Assembly: GCF_012849215.1 (NCBI RefSeq)
Contig: NZ_CP051682.1
Coordinates: 2,480,001-2,544,000, forward strand
DNA: 64,000 bases
Source: Mucilaginibacter robiniae
GTDB lineage: Bacteria; Bacteroidota; Bacteroidia; Sphingobacteriales; Sphingobacteriaceae
Reading direction: 5' to 3'
Every line of letters starts with the position of its first letter. Position 1 is the stretch's first letter. A model generated the notes under the pieces. The model worked only from the letters and a program-made list of their open reading frames with translations, ran no database searches and was not told where the DNA came from. The translations under genes and the position numbers were made by a program. Positions 16,166 to 24,406 of the stretch are shown piece after piece.

Positions 16166-19100
16166 TTGAATATTCGTGATATACTAGAAAGATATAAGGT
16201 TGATGCGCGCGTGCTGGAATTGGCTCAGGCGCTGAATAAAGCCAAAAGCCCACGCATACAGCTGCGCGGACTGGTAGGGTCAAGTGATGCTGCTATTGCG
16301 GTAGCTTTGTATTTTTTACAACACAAACATCAACTTTTTGTACTGCCCGACCGTGAAGAAGCCAGCTATTTTCAGGCTGATTTAGAAAATTTGACTGGTA
16401 AGGAAGTCATGCTGTTTCCATCCAGCTACCGGAAGGCTTTTGAATTCACTCAGCCGGATAGCAGCAATGTGCTGGCTCGTGCTGAGGTACTAAACGAACT
16501 GAACCATGCTACCGAATATGGCCAGCTGATTGTAACCTATCCTGAAGCCTTGGCCGAAAAGGTAATAGACCGTTCGGCGCTGGAAAAGAATACGCTTGAA
16601 ATTGCAGTTAACAACAAGCTTAGTATTGATTTTATCAACGAGTTTTTAATTGAGTATGATTTTGAACGGGTTGATTTTGTTTATGAACCGGGGCAGTTTT
16701 CTATTCGTGGTGGTATTGTAGATATTTTCTCTTTCTCGCACGATTTACCTTACCGCGTAGAGTTTTTCGGCGACTTTATTGAATCTATCCGCACGTTCGA
16801 GATTGAAAGCCAGTTATCGGCCGAGCAGGTAAAAAATGTAACCATCGTTCCAAACGTACAATCCAAGTTCCTGACCGAAAATAATATTTCGCTGCTGGAG
16901 TACATTGATAATGACACTCAGGTTTGGATTAAAGATGTGCAGTTCATGCTGGATATTATTCAAGATGGGCACAAAAAAGCTACCCAGCTATGGAAAGCTT
17001 TACCTGCTGAAGATAAAGCACAAAACCCGGATTGGATTGACCCTAAATTTGCCTTTACCGACGAAAAGATGATTGCCGATCAGTTGCATGATTTTCCTGT
17101 AATTGAGTTTGGTAAACAGTTTTTTTACCAGGATACGTACAATGTCAATTTTGATATACGGCCACAGCCGTCGTTTAATAAAGATTTTCAGTTACTCATT
17201 CACAATATCAAGAACAACGAAGTTGAGAAGATTGAGAACTTTATTTTTACGGATTCTACCAAGCAGGTAGAAAGGTTGTATGCTATTTTTGATGATCTGG
17301 ATAAAACGGTAAAGTTCACGCCAGTGCATGTATCCATCCGCGAAGGGTTTGTTGACCGGCAGCAAAAAGTAGCTTGCTATACCGACCATCAGATATTTGA
17401 TCGGTATTATAAATACAAGCTGCGCAAAGGTTACCAGCGTACCCAAGCCATCACCTTAAAAGAACTACGCGAGCTTAAGCCTGGTGACTATGTTACGCAT
17501 ATTGACCACGGCATTGGCAAATATGCCGGTTTAGAAAAGGTAGAGGTGAATGGTAAAATGCAGGAAATGATACGGCTGATTTATGCTGATAATGATTTGC
17601 TGTATGTAAACATTAACTCGCTTAACCGTATTTCTAAATTTAGCGGTAAAGAAGGTGCGGTACCCAAAATGAACAAATTAGGTACCGACACTTGGGAGCG
17701 CCTCAAGAAAACCACAAAAAAAAAAGTTAAAGACATTGCCCGCGATTTGATTAAGCTTTACGCATTGCGCAAAGCTCAGCATGGTAATGCTTTTTCACCC
17801 GATAGTTACTTGCAAACTGAGTTGGAAGCTTCGTTTATTTATGAGGACACGCCCGACCAGGAAAAAGCAACGAATGATTTCAAGCGCGACATGGAATTGC
17901 CACATCCAATGGACCGGTTGATTTGCGGTGACGTAGGGTTTGGTAAAACGGAGGTGGCTATTCGGGCTGCTTTTAAAGCCGTTGCCGATAGTAAGCAGGT
18001 AGCGGTATTAGTACCTACTACCATTTTAGCCGCTCAGCATTTTAAAACCTTTTCGGATAGGTTAAAAGGTTTTCCGTGCAATATTGATTACGTCAATCGT
18101 TTTAAATCGAGCAAGCAGATCAAGGATACTTTAACTAAACTGCAAGAAGGCAAGCTGGATATTGTAATTGGTACCCACCGCTTAGTCAGCAAAGATGTAA
18201 AGTTTAAAGATTTAGGCTTGATGATTATTGATGAGGAGCAAAAGTTTGGGGTAGCTACGAAAGAAAAATTGAAAGCTATGCGTGCTAATGTAGACACGCT
18301 AACGCTGACGGCTACGCCCATTCCACGTACGTTGCACTTCTCGTTAATGGGTGCACGCGATTTATCTATCATTTCTACCCCGCCGCCTAACCGCCAGCCG
18401 GTAGTTACCGAGCTGCACGTGTTTAACGATAAGCTAATTAAAGAATCCGTAGAGTTTGAGATTGACCGCGGCGGACAAATATTTTTCATTCATAACCGCG
18501 TAAATGATTTGGCTCAGTTAGGCGGCATGATCCGTAAGCTGGTACCTAAAGCTCGTATTGGTATTGCACATGGTCAGCTGGAAGGTGATGACTTGGAAGA
18601 TGTAATGCTCAAGTTTGTAAACCACGAATATGATGTGTTGGTGGCTACTACCATTATTGAAGCCGGTTTGGATATTCCGAATGCCAATACCATCATCATT
18701 AACCATGCGCACATGTTTGGCTTGAGTGATTTGCACCAGATGCGTGGTCGTGTAGGTCGGAGCAATAAAAAGGCTTTCTGTTATTTACTGAGTCCGCCGC
18801 TATCTACCCTAACTACCGAAGCCCGTAAACGACTAAGTGCTATTGAAGAATTTTCAGACCTGGGTAGTGGTTTCAATGTAGCTATGCGCGATTTGGATAT
18901 TCGCGGTAGCGGTAACCTGCTGGGTGCCGAGCAAAGCGGTTTTATTGCTGAAATCGGTTTTGAAATGTACCACAAGATATTGGATGAAGCCATACAGGAG
19001 CTGAAAGACGAAGAGTTTAAAGAGGTATTTCAGGATGAAAAACCTCGGCCATTTATCAGCTTTACGCAGATTGATACCGATATGGAAATCCTGATTCCGG

Positions 19101-19516
19101 ATGCGTACGTAACCAACCTGACCGAACGTTACAATCTGTACACCGAATTATCGAAGCTGGAAAACGAAACGCAGTTGCAAGCTTTCGCCCAGCAACTTAC
19201 CGACCGCTTTGGTCCTGTACCGCCACAAGTAAATGATTTGTTTAACACCATACGTTTGCAGTGGTTAGGCAAGGCTATAGGTTTTGAAAAAATATCTTTG
19301 AAAAAGAATGTGCTGCGTGGCTACTTTCTAACCAACCAGAACTCGCCTTACTTTGAAAGTGATGCCTTTAAAGAAGTATTGCGCTTTGTACAAACCAACC
19401 CTCGCCGGGTGAATTTAAAAGAAGTGAAAAATACCTTACGCATTAGTATAGAAGGTGTAACTAGCATTGACCAGGCCGTAGATTTGCTGAGTGAGATTGG
19501 ATTGGTACCAGCATAG
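16166..19516 (+). CDS. mfd: Transcription-repair coupling factor Mfd
   Basis: Mfd removes RNA polymerase stalled at DNA lesions and recruits UvrA. The protein has 1116 residues from TTG 16166, which gives the family-like N-terminus MNIRDILERYK. The frame stays open upstream to GTG 16109, but a -7 box lies between. Domains in order are a UvrB-like N-terminal region, a CarD-like RNA-polymerase-interacting domain (PGDYVTHIDHGIGKYAGLEK), and helicase lobe 1. That lobe has Walker A GDVGFGKTEVA near 587-597, DEEQ near 689 and TATPIPRTL. Lobe 2 has QMRGRVGRSNKKAFCYL. A TRCF C-terminal domain follows. All motifs are intact. Confidence 0.96.
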   Translation: MNIRDILERYKVDARVLELAQALNKAKSPRIQLRGLVGSSDAAIAVALYFLQHKHQLFVLPDREEASYFQADLENLTGKEVMLFPSSYRKAFEFTQPDSSNVLARAEVLNELNHATEYGQLIVTYPEALAEKVIDRSALEKNTLEIAVNNKLSIDFINEFLIEYDFERVDFVYEPGQFSIRGGIVDIFSFSHDLPYRVEFFGDFIESIRTFEIESQLSAEQVKNVTIVPNVQSKFLTENNISLLEYIDNDTQVWIKDVQFMLDIIQDGHKKATQLWKALPAEDKAQNPDWIDPKFAFTDEKMIADQLHDFPVIEFGKQFFYQDTYNVNFDIRPQPSFNKDFQLLIHNIKNNEVEKIENFIFTDSTKQVERLYAIFDDLDKTVKFTPVHVSIREGFVDRQQKVACYTDHQIFDRYYKYKLRKGYQRTQAITLKELRELKPGDYVTHIDHGIGKYAGLEKVEVNGKMQEMIRLIYADNDLLYVNINSLNRISKFSGKEGAVPKMNKLGTDTWERLKKTTKKKVKDIARDLIKLYALRKAQHGNAFSPDSYLQTELEASFIYEDTPDQEKATNDFKRDMELPHPMDRLICGDVGFGKTEVAIRAAFKAVADSKQVAVLVPTTILAAQHFKTFSDRLKGFPCNIDYVNRFKSSKQIKDTLTKLQEGKLDIVIGTHRLVSKDVKFKDLGLMIIDEEQKFGVATKEKLKAMRANVDTLTLTATPIPRTLHFSLMGARDLSIISTPPPNRQPVVTELHVFNDKLIKESVEFEIDRGGQIFFIHNRVNDLAQLGGMIRKLVPKARIGIAHGQLEGDDLEDVMLKFVNHEYDVLVATTIIEAGLDIPNANTIIINHAHMFGLSDLHQMRGRVGRSNKKAFCYLLSPPLSTLTTEARKRLSAIEEFSDLGSGFNVAMRDLDIRGSGNLLGAEQSGFIAEIGFEMYHKILDEAIQELKDEEFKEVFQDEKPRPFISFTQIDTDMEILIPDAYVTNLTERYNLYTELSKLENETQLQAFAQQLTDRFGPVPPQVNDLFNTIRLQWLGKAIGFEKISLKKNVLRGYFLTNQNSPYFESDAFKEVLRFVQTNPRRVNLKEVKNTLRISIEGVTSIDQAVDLLSEIGLVPA

Positions 19517-19569
19517 ACTTTTAGAGTAGTTGATTGTAGTATCGTCAAAAATGTTAACTATATTGAGTT

Positions 19570-19776
19570 ATGAAAGTGCTATTAGAAATACCTGATCATA
19601 AAGCTTCTTCACTAATGGAAGTGTTGCAGAGCATTTCCTATGTCAGGGCTAAGCCGCTTACTGAGGCGAAAGCTATATTGTTAGAAGAAATTAGAGAGGC
19701 AGTTGAAGAAATGCAATTGATTAAAGCCGGTAAAAAGCAAGCCCGGAATGCAGAAGACTTTTTAAATGAGCTATAG
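19570..19776 (+). CDS. DUF2683/RelB-like antitoxin
   Basis: This 68-residue protein has an N-terminal half with short strand and helix and a charged C-terminal helix (LEEIREAVEEMQLIKAGKKQ) ending NAEDFLNEL. It matches, from memory, the small Bacteroidota DUF2683 proteins that precede RelE-type toxins and act as their antitoxins. The reading frame is intact and overlaps the toxin start by 11 bases, the usual arrangement for such pairs. The partner toxin is frameshifted, so this antitoxin may now be a relic or act on a chromosomal paralogue. Confidence 0.7.
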   Translation: MKVLLEIPDHKASSLMEVLQSISYVRAKPLTEAKAILLEEIREAVEEMQLIKAGKKQARNAEDFLNEL

Positions 19777-20093
19777 CGTAAAAACAATTGCTGTTTTTGA
19801 AAAGCAGACTAAAAGGCTTATAAAAAAGTATCCGTCATTAAAGTTTGATATACTAGCATTGGTGAATTTGTTAAAGGAAAACCCGGAGCAAGGAACATCG
19901 CTTGGTAAAAATTGCTAAGGTACGTTTGGCAATATCATCAAAAGGCAAAGGTAAGTCGGGCGGAGCAAGAGTAATTACAAATTTTGCAATAACGGATCAT
20001 ACTGTTTATCTACTATCTATATATGACAAAGCTGAAAAAGAAAGCTTATCTAATGAAGAATTAGCAGACTTATTAAAGTACCTACTTGATTAA
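19766..20093 (+). pseudogene. RelE/ParE-family toxin, frameshifted
   Basis: Translation from ATG 19766 gives 50 residues of RelE-type sequence (FEKQTKRLIKKYPSL ... ENPEQGTSLGKNC) and then hits TAA at 19916-19918. The rest of the toxin (KVRLAISSKGKGKSGGARV ... VYLLSIYDKAEKESLSNEEL) continues in the +1 frame to the stop at 20091-20093. Intact relatives read GKNCYKIRLAI at this point, so the data fit loss of two bases in a TATAAG context. Both halves keep good family residues, so the break is recent. The alternative, a programmed +1 frameshift at the UAA stop, would lose the conserved Tyr and is less likely. A sequencing error is also possible. Confidence 0.75.
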
Positions 20094-20180
20094 GCTAATA
20101 AATCGGTTGAGCTTTGTTGTACATTAAGTGTACTTGCAAGTATTAATATATTAGCGCATATCATTTCAAACTAAACCTTC

Positions 20181-21233
20181 ATGATTACTTATACACAAGG
20201 CAACCTTCTGGATGCTCAAGCAGAAGCGTTGGTAAATGCCGTGAATACCGTTGGCGTAATGGGCAAAGGTATTGCCTTACAGTTCCGGCATCAGTTTCCC
20301 GAAAATTACAAGGCCTATAAAGATGCAGTTGATCAAGGGGAGTTAACTACCGGTAAAGTTCAGGTGGTGCCTATTGCTGGCATGGGGAAGATTAAATACA
20401 TTGTTAACTTTCCTACCAAGCAGCATTGGCGCAGCCCTTCAAAAATACTTTGGATAAAAGAAGGATTGGCTGATTTGTGTGCGCAAATTATTAATTACCA
20501 TATTTCTTCTATAGCATTACCGGCGTTGGGCTGTGGCAACGGCGGGTTAGATTGGGCTGTTGTTAAGCCTATTATGGAACAGTATTTATCAAACCTGAAT
20601 GCTGACATCATCATTTATGAACCAACTGCTTTTGTGCAGGAAACTGCCAAGAAGGAGACTAAGATGGCCACTCCTAAACTAGCACCAGCCAAGGCTATGT
20701 TTTTATGCCTGCTCTATCAATACCAAGAATCCGGCAAACCTGTAACCGAAGCTGTAGCTACCGCTTTGGGCTACTTTCTTCAACGCTTCGGTGAAACTCA
20801 GTTAAAATTCAAGTTTACTAAAGATGCTCAAAGCCTTCGTTCAAACGAAGTGAGCTTCCTGCTGTATTCTTTGAACGAAACGTATTTGGAAGGGTATGAA
20901 CAAGTAGCCAATAATCCTGCTGCTAAGCTGGAGTTAAGGGCTTCTGCACAGCAAGAAGTTGAACAACAAATAAGTAATACTTTACTTGCTGAAGAAAAGC
21001 AAAGGCTACATCAGGTTACAGCTTTGATACAACCGGTGAAAACTAATGAAGGCTTGCTATTGCTTGCGTTGGTTGATTACTTGATGAACACAGAGAATAT
21101 TTCTGACGAAGCGGCTTTGTATGAGAAGCTGCAATCAGGTAGAAGTTTACCTATAGAGCACGTGAGAGCGGCAGTCAAATACTTATCCAAAATAAAGCCG
21201 GGTATTCTTGATCGTCAAACAGCAAGTATCTAA
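20181..21233 (+). CDS. darG: DarG-like macro-domain antitoxin (orphan)
   Basis: This 350-residue protein has an N-terminal macro domain (1-150) with the ADP-ribose-binding motifs ALVNAVNTVGVMGKGIALQF and ALPALGCGNGGLDW, plus NFPTKQHWR. Lys80 in that last motif aligns with the lysine I recall as catalytic in Thermus DarG. The C-terminal part (about 170-340) has ALGYFLQRFGETQLKFKF and LIQPVKTNEGLLLLALVDYL, which resemble the DarT-binding domain of DarG. DarG removes ADP-ribose from thymidine in DNA and neutralises the toxin DarT. No darT is present on either side, which is unusual because darT normally precedes darG. The domain assignment is firm, the DarG assignment good. Confidence 0.8.
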   Translation: MITYTQGNLLDAQAEALVNAVNTVGVMGKGIALQFRHQFPENYKAYKDAVDQGELTTGKVQVVPIAGMGKIKYIVNFPTKQHWRSPSKILWIKEGLADLCAQIINYHISSIALPALGCGNGGLDWAVVKPIMEQYLSNLNADIIIYEPTAFVQETAKKETKMATPKLAPAKAMFLCLLYQYQESGKPVTEAVATALGYFLQRFGETQLKFKFTKDAQSLRSNEVSFLLYSLNETYLEGYEQVANNPAAKLELRASAQQEVEQQISNTLLAEEKQRLHQVTALIQPVKTNEGLLLLALVDYLMNTENISDEAALYEKLQSGRSLPIEHVRAAVKYLSKIKPGILDRQTASI

Positions 21234-21673
21234 TATATTGTATGTGTCTTCATCACCAACTTATCTCAATAAGTTTGTTAGTAGAAGTATATTGGAGTCA
21301 AAAAAATATTTCACTGTGAATGCATAGTTAATGGCGGAAGTGGCTCATGTTTGTTTTACAGGGTTATAGTATGAGTCAATATTTTTAAAAAAATTGATTC
21401 TAACTGATCTTTACTTTTTTTCCTAATTTATGTTGTTAAAGCATAATGTTACCAGACTGAGATCAACTGTTTAATAATATGTCGTCTTATTTTCTTTGTT
21501 AAATTGTATTAATAAAGAAATATTTTATTATTTAAATAATTGATAGTCAATAATTTAAATAATTTAGTAAAGAAATTATGTATTTAATTAAAGATTAATC
21601 TTGATTTTACTAAAATTGTTAGTATGTTTGATATGTGAACTCACATCATTAATCAAATTAATAACAATTTTTT
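21234..21673. other. AT-rich non-coding gap
   Basis: These 440 bases hold no protein-like frame on either strand and are much richer in A and T than the flanking genes, especially 21480-21670, with repeated ATTTAAATAATT-type words. The right end contains a good promoter (separate entry). The composition suggests transferred DNA or a silenced regulatory region. No tRNA, attachment-site repeat or recombinase was seen. Confidence 0.5.
21600..21630 (+). promoter_or_regulatory. Promoter of beta-helix gene
   Basis: A -33-like CTTG (21600-21603), a 19-base spacer and a perfect -7 box TATGTTTG (21623-21630) form the best Bacteroidota promoter in the window. Transcription would start near 21637, leaving a leader of about 36 bases before ATG 21674. 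Confidence 0.6.
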
Positions 21674-23644
21674 ATGGTAACATTAACATCAATTGCTAAC
21701 CTGAGAGGTTATCAGGTTACTTCAGAGCCCGTGTTTGTTCAAGGCTATGCTACCGCTGCTGATGGTGGCGAAGGGGTATTTTATTGGGATGCTAACTCTT
21801 CAATAAATGATAATGGAGGAACTGTCATCCAAGTTAATTCATTTAACGGCAATGGTCGTTGGCGAAGATTATACAGTGGTAATATAAATGTACGCTGGTT
21901 TGGTGCATTTGGTACTGGACAAAATGGTCCGGTTACTGATGATATTGATGCTTTTGAAAGAGCAACATTGTGGATGGCACAAACCGGAGGCGTTTTGTTT
22001 ATACCAGCAGGCTGGTACACGTTTTCCAGAACCTGGAACCTGCGGCCTGGTACTTATGTAGGTGAAACCGGAACAATACTGTTTAGCAGTGATAATTTTT
22101 GCCAGGCAGTTTTGGGCGGTAATTACAACAGCGCACCCAATAATTGCTATAATACCGCTACTGATGATTGCTACAAGCTAGCCGTTGTATCTACCGATAA
22201 CGATTACATTAATGACGGGCAGGGATGGCCTGTTTATAAATTTAGTGACATCAGTATTCACTGTCGGGAGCAGCAGGTAAACAATGTGATTGGTTTACAT
22301 ATCGGAGCCTGTCGTGATTCAGTGTTCAAGAACTTAGGAATAACTGATTGCCATGGTGTAGCAGGTTTACTGGTAAAACCTCTGCATCCCAATAGTATGG
22401 ATGTGGAAAATCTTAAACTGGAAAACATTTGGACCGTAAATACCACAGGTATGTTAATTGCTGCTCATACCAAACCGAGCGGCAGAGGCAGTATCACAGA
22501 CATGGAAATTTATGATTGTCAAATTACCACGGTAGAAACTGCAGATACCAGTGGTAATGATAGTTCTATTGGTCCGGTAGCACTGCGTATAGAAGCCGAT
22601 CAGAACAACACAGTATTTGGTATTAAAGCACAACGTGTGTTTTTACATGCTAAAAACAACACTCCGTTAGTTTTAGATAATAAAGGAGGTTTAATAAGTG
22701 CTTGTACCTTTACTGACTTTACTTTTGAACAGCAAGGCTTAGGCTTCAACGGATATGCTGCTCCTGGCATTTCTCCAATTGCTGGTTTAATAGCCAGAGG
22801 CGTAACTAACAGTCGCTTTAAAGATATTGATCGTGAAATTATGGTTGGACACGGCTTACAATTAGAAAGTGTAACCAACTGTGAATTTGATGGATTTGTA
22901 TTTAAAAATAAAGCCACCGACCCAACTGCCCGTAACTTCGACAATAAGTTTTTGAGGATTGATAAGTACTGCGAAAACTTAGTATTTAGAAATATTACCT
23001 TTAGTGAAGCCATTGAAGAAGATTTTTCTGCTGATGCAGATGGCTATTCAAGAAACAGGTATGCTGTTTCGGCTTATAGCTTTTATGGTGACGATCCGGC
23101 AAGTAATGCAAAAATTGTCGACAAAGGCTATAACACCACCTTTGATACGCCATATGTACAAACCAGAACCTTTGCATTAAACAATAAAGGCAAGTTACTT
23201 TCAGTAAATGGGAATGGGCAGTTAAATAATTATGCTCCTGATTCTTCTATCATCTGCTCCATCAATAATGCTGGTAATTTGGTTTTACAATTTCCAACTA
23301 CACCTTACGATTGGGATTACCGGTTTTTTACCATTCCGTTAGAGGCTAATTTTAACGTAAAAAGGGCAGGTTTACGACTTCGGTATAAAGTGCAACAAGC
23401 CGATGGTAACAGCCACATTTTTACCGAAGTGTATGGCCAACGTAAGGATTTTCCGGCAGTAGCTGAAAATGTTTTTCGCGAGTATGCCTATATCGCTAAA
23501 GGAAATCCATCTAACCCTACTTACGCAATTGGTGTCTTTGGGGTAAGATCTATACCTACCATTATAGAAATTGAAGATTTCACCATTGCTGCAAATGCGT
23601 TACCCTACGCGCCAAATCTAGTTAAAACACAAGCCGTGCTTTAA
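21674..23644 (+). CDS. Tailspike-like right-handed beta-helix protein
   Basis: The protein has 656 residues. The first ~75 form a module (ATAADGGEGVFYWDANSS ... GRWRRLYSGNINVRWFGAFG) that I recognise from phage tailspikes and related Bacteroidota proteins. A pectate-lyase-3-type beta-helix follows, opened by WFGAFGTGQNGPVTDDIDAF, with many short strands and N/G turns. There is no signal peptide or C-terminal sorting domain. This fits a phage-like structural or glycan-degrading protein better than a secreted lyase. It is flanked by an AT-rich gap with its own promoter and by a terminator, so it is a single-gene unit next to toxin-antitoxin remnants. Catalytic residues cannot be assigned. Confidence 0.7.
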   Translation: MVTLTSIANLRGYQVTSEPVFVQGYATAADGGEGVFYWDANSSINDNGGTVIQVNSFNGNGRWRRLYSGNINVRWFGAFGTGQNGPVTDDIDAFERATLWMAQTGGVLFIPAGWYTFSRTWNLRPGTYVGETGTILFSSDNFCQAVLGGNYNSAPNNCYNTATDDCYKLAVVSTDNDYINDGQGWPVYKFSDISIHCREQQVNNVIGLHIGACRDSVFKNLGITDCHGVAGLLVKPLHPNSMDVENLKLENIWTVNTTGMLIAAHTKPSGRGSITDMEIYDCQITTVETADTSGNDSSIGPVALRIEADQNNTVFGIKAQRVFLHAKNNTPLVLDNKGGLISACTFTDFTFEQQGLGFNGYAAPGISPIAGLIARGVTNSRFKDIDREIMVGHGLQLESVTNCEFDGFVFKNKATDPTARNFDNKFLRIDKYCENLVFRNITFSEAIEEDFSADADGYSRNRYAVSAYSFYGDDPASNAKIVDKGYNTTFDTPYVQTRTFALNNKGKLLSVNGNGQLNNYAPDSSIICSINNAGNLVLQFPTTPYDWDYRFFTIPLEANFNVKRAGLRLRYKVQQADGNSHIFTEVYGQRKDFPAVAENVFREYAYIAKGNPSNPTYAIGVFGVRSIPTIIEIEDFTIAANALPYAPNLVKTQAVL

Positions 23645-23673
23645 CTTATTTTACAACAAACAATTCCTATAAG

Positions 23674-23710
23674 AACATGGCGCACCTGATTGATGCGCCA
23701 TGTTTGTTTT
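23674..23710 (+). terminator. Terminator after beta-helix gene
   Basis: An 11-bp perfect stem (23674-23684 with 23694-23704, AACATGGCGCA) with a 9-base loop is followed by TGTTTT. Confidence 0.85.
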
Positions 23711-23776
23711 ACTGGCAAAAGTTAAACAACAAAGAAGTATAATCAATATTAATGTCTTTTAAATTATTTTGATATG

Positions 23777-24328
23777 CTACATCGTCGGGTCTCCACTACT
23801 CACCAACCTGTAAATTGCTTTCAAGTTTCGGCCAAGTTCTTTATAATCTAATCCATAACCTACCACAAATTCGTTTTCAATTTCAAAGCCTACATAATGC
23901 AGTTCTTCAATAGAGAGCTCTAGTTTGCCGGGTTTGAGCAGTAGGGAGCATACGCTGATGGAAGCCGGATTGTACTGTTTCAGTTTAGCCAGCAGATAGT
24001 TTATGGTATTGCCGGTATCTACAATATCTTCAATAATTACTATATGCCGACCGCTGATATCAAAGCTTAAATCTATATCCTCACGTATTTTGTGGCTGGT
24101 GTTGGTGCTGCCAAAGTATGAAGCCACTTTGGTAAACGTTACCTCGCAAGGGATTGTAATTTGCTTAATTAAATCGGCTACGAATAGAAAGCTGCCGGTT
24201 AGCACACCAATAAAGATGGGGGTTTTGCCTTCGTAATCTGCATTCAGTTCCTCACTAAGTAGGTTGATGCGTTTGGCGATGGTTTCCTCATCTATCAATG
24301 GCTCAAAAGTTAGATCGGCAATTCTCAT
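23777..24328 (-). CDS. hpt: Hypoxanthine phosphoribosyltransferase
   Basis: Hpt salvages hypoxanthine and guanine to IMP and GMP using PRPP. The protein has 183 residues from ATG 24328 (MRIADLTFEP). A longer open frame to 24559 overlaps the divergent peptidase gene and has no family similarity, so it is rejected. The PRPP-binding loop is VIIEDIVDTGNTI (about 97-109), and YFGSTNTSHKIRED is the flexible loop. Length is normal for bacterial Hpt. The gene stands alone and is divergent from the M16 peptidase. Confidence 0.94.
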   Translation of the reverse strand: MRIADLTFEPLIDEETIAKRINLLSEELNADYEGKTPIFIGVLTGSFLFVADLIKQITIPCEVTFTKVASYFGSTNTSHKIREDIDLSFDISGRHIVIIEDIVDTGNTINYLLAKLKQYNPASISVCSLLLKPGKLELSIEELHYVGFEIENEFVVGYGLDYKELGRNLKAIYRLVSSGDPTM

Positions 24329-24385
24329 ATACAAATATGCAGAATAGCTGTACAATACGGCAACATTATCCCCAATAATTAACCC

Positions 24386-24393
24386 TATCTTTG
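24386..24393 (+). promoter_or_regulatory. -7 box of M16 peptidase gene
   Basis: TATCTTTG perfectly matches TAnnTTTG and ends 13 bases before ATG 24407. No convincing -33 element at 19-21 bases was seen. Confidence 0.45.
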
Positions 24394-24406
24394 TAACCGC
24401 TCTTAT

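Noticed and set aside
19913..19919. Programmed +1 frameshift in the RelE gene
   Set aside because: A stop codon sits at the shift site, but there is no slippery run or stimulatory structure, and the product would lack the conserved Tyr; simple mutation is more economical.
20094..21673. Search for a DarT toxin next to DarG
   Set aside because: Neither the 87-base upstream gap nor the 440-base downstream gap has room or coding signal for the toxin.
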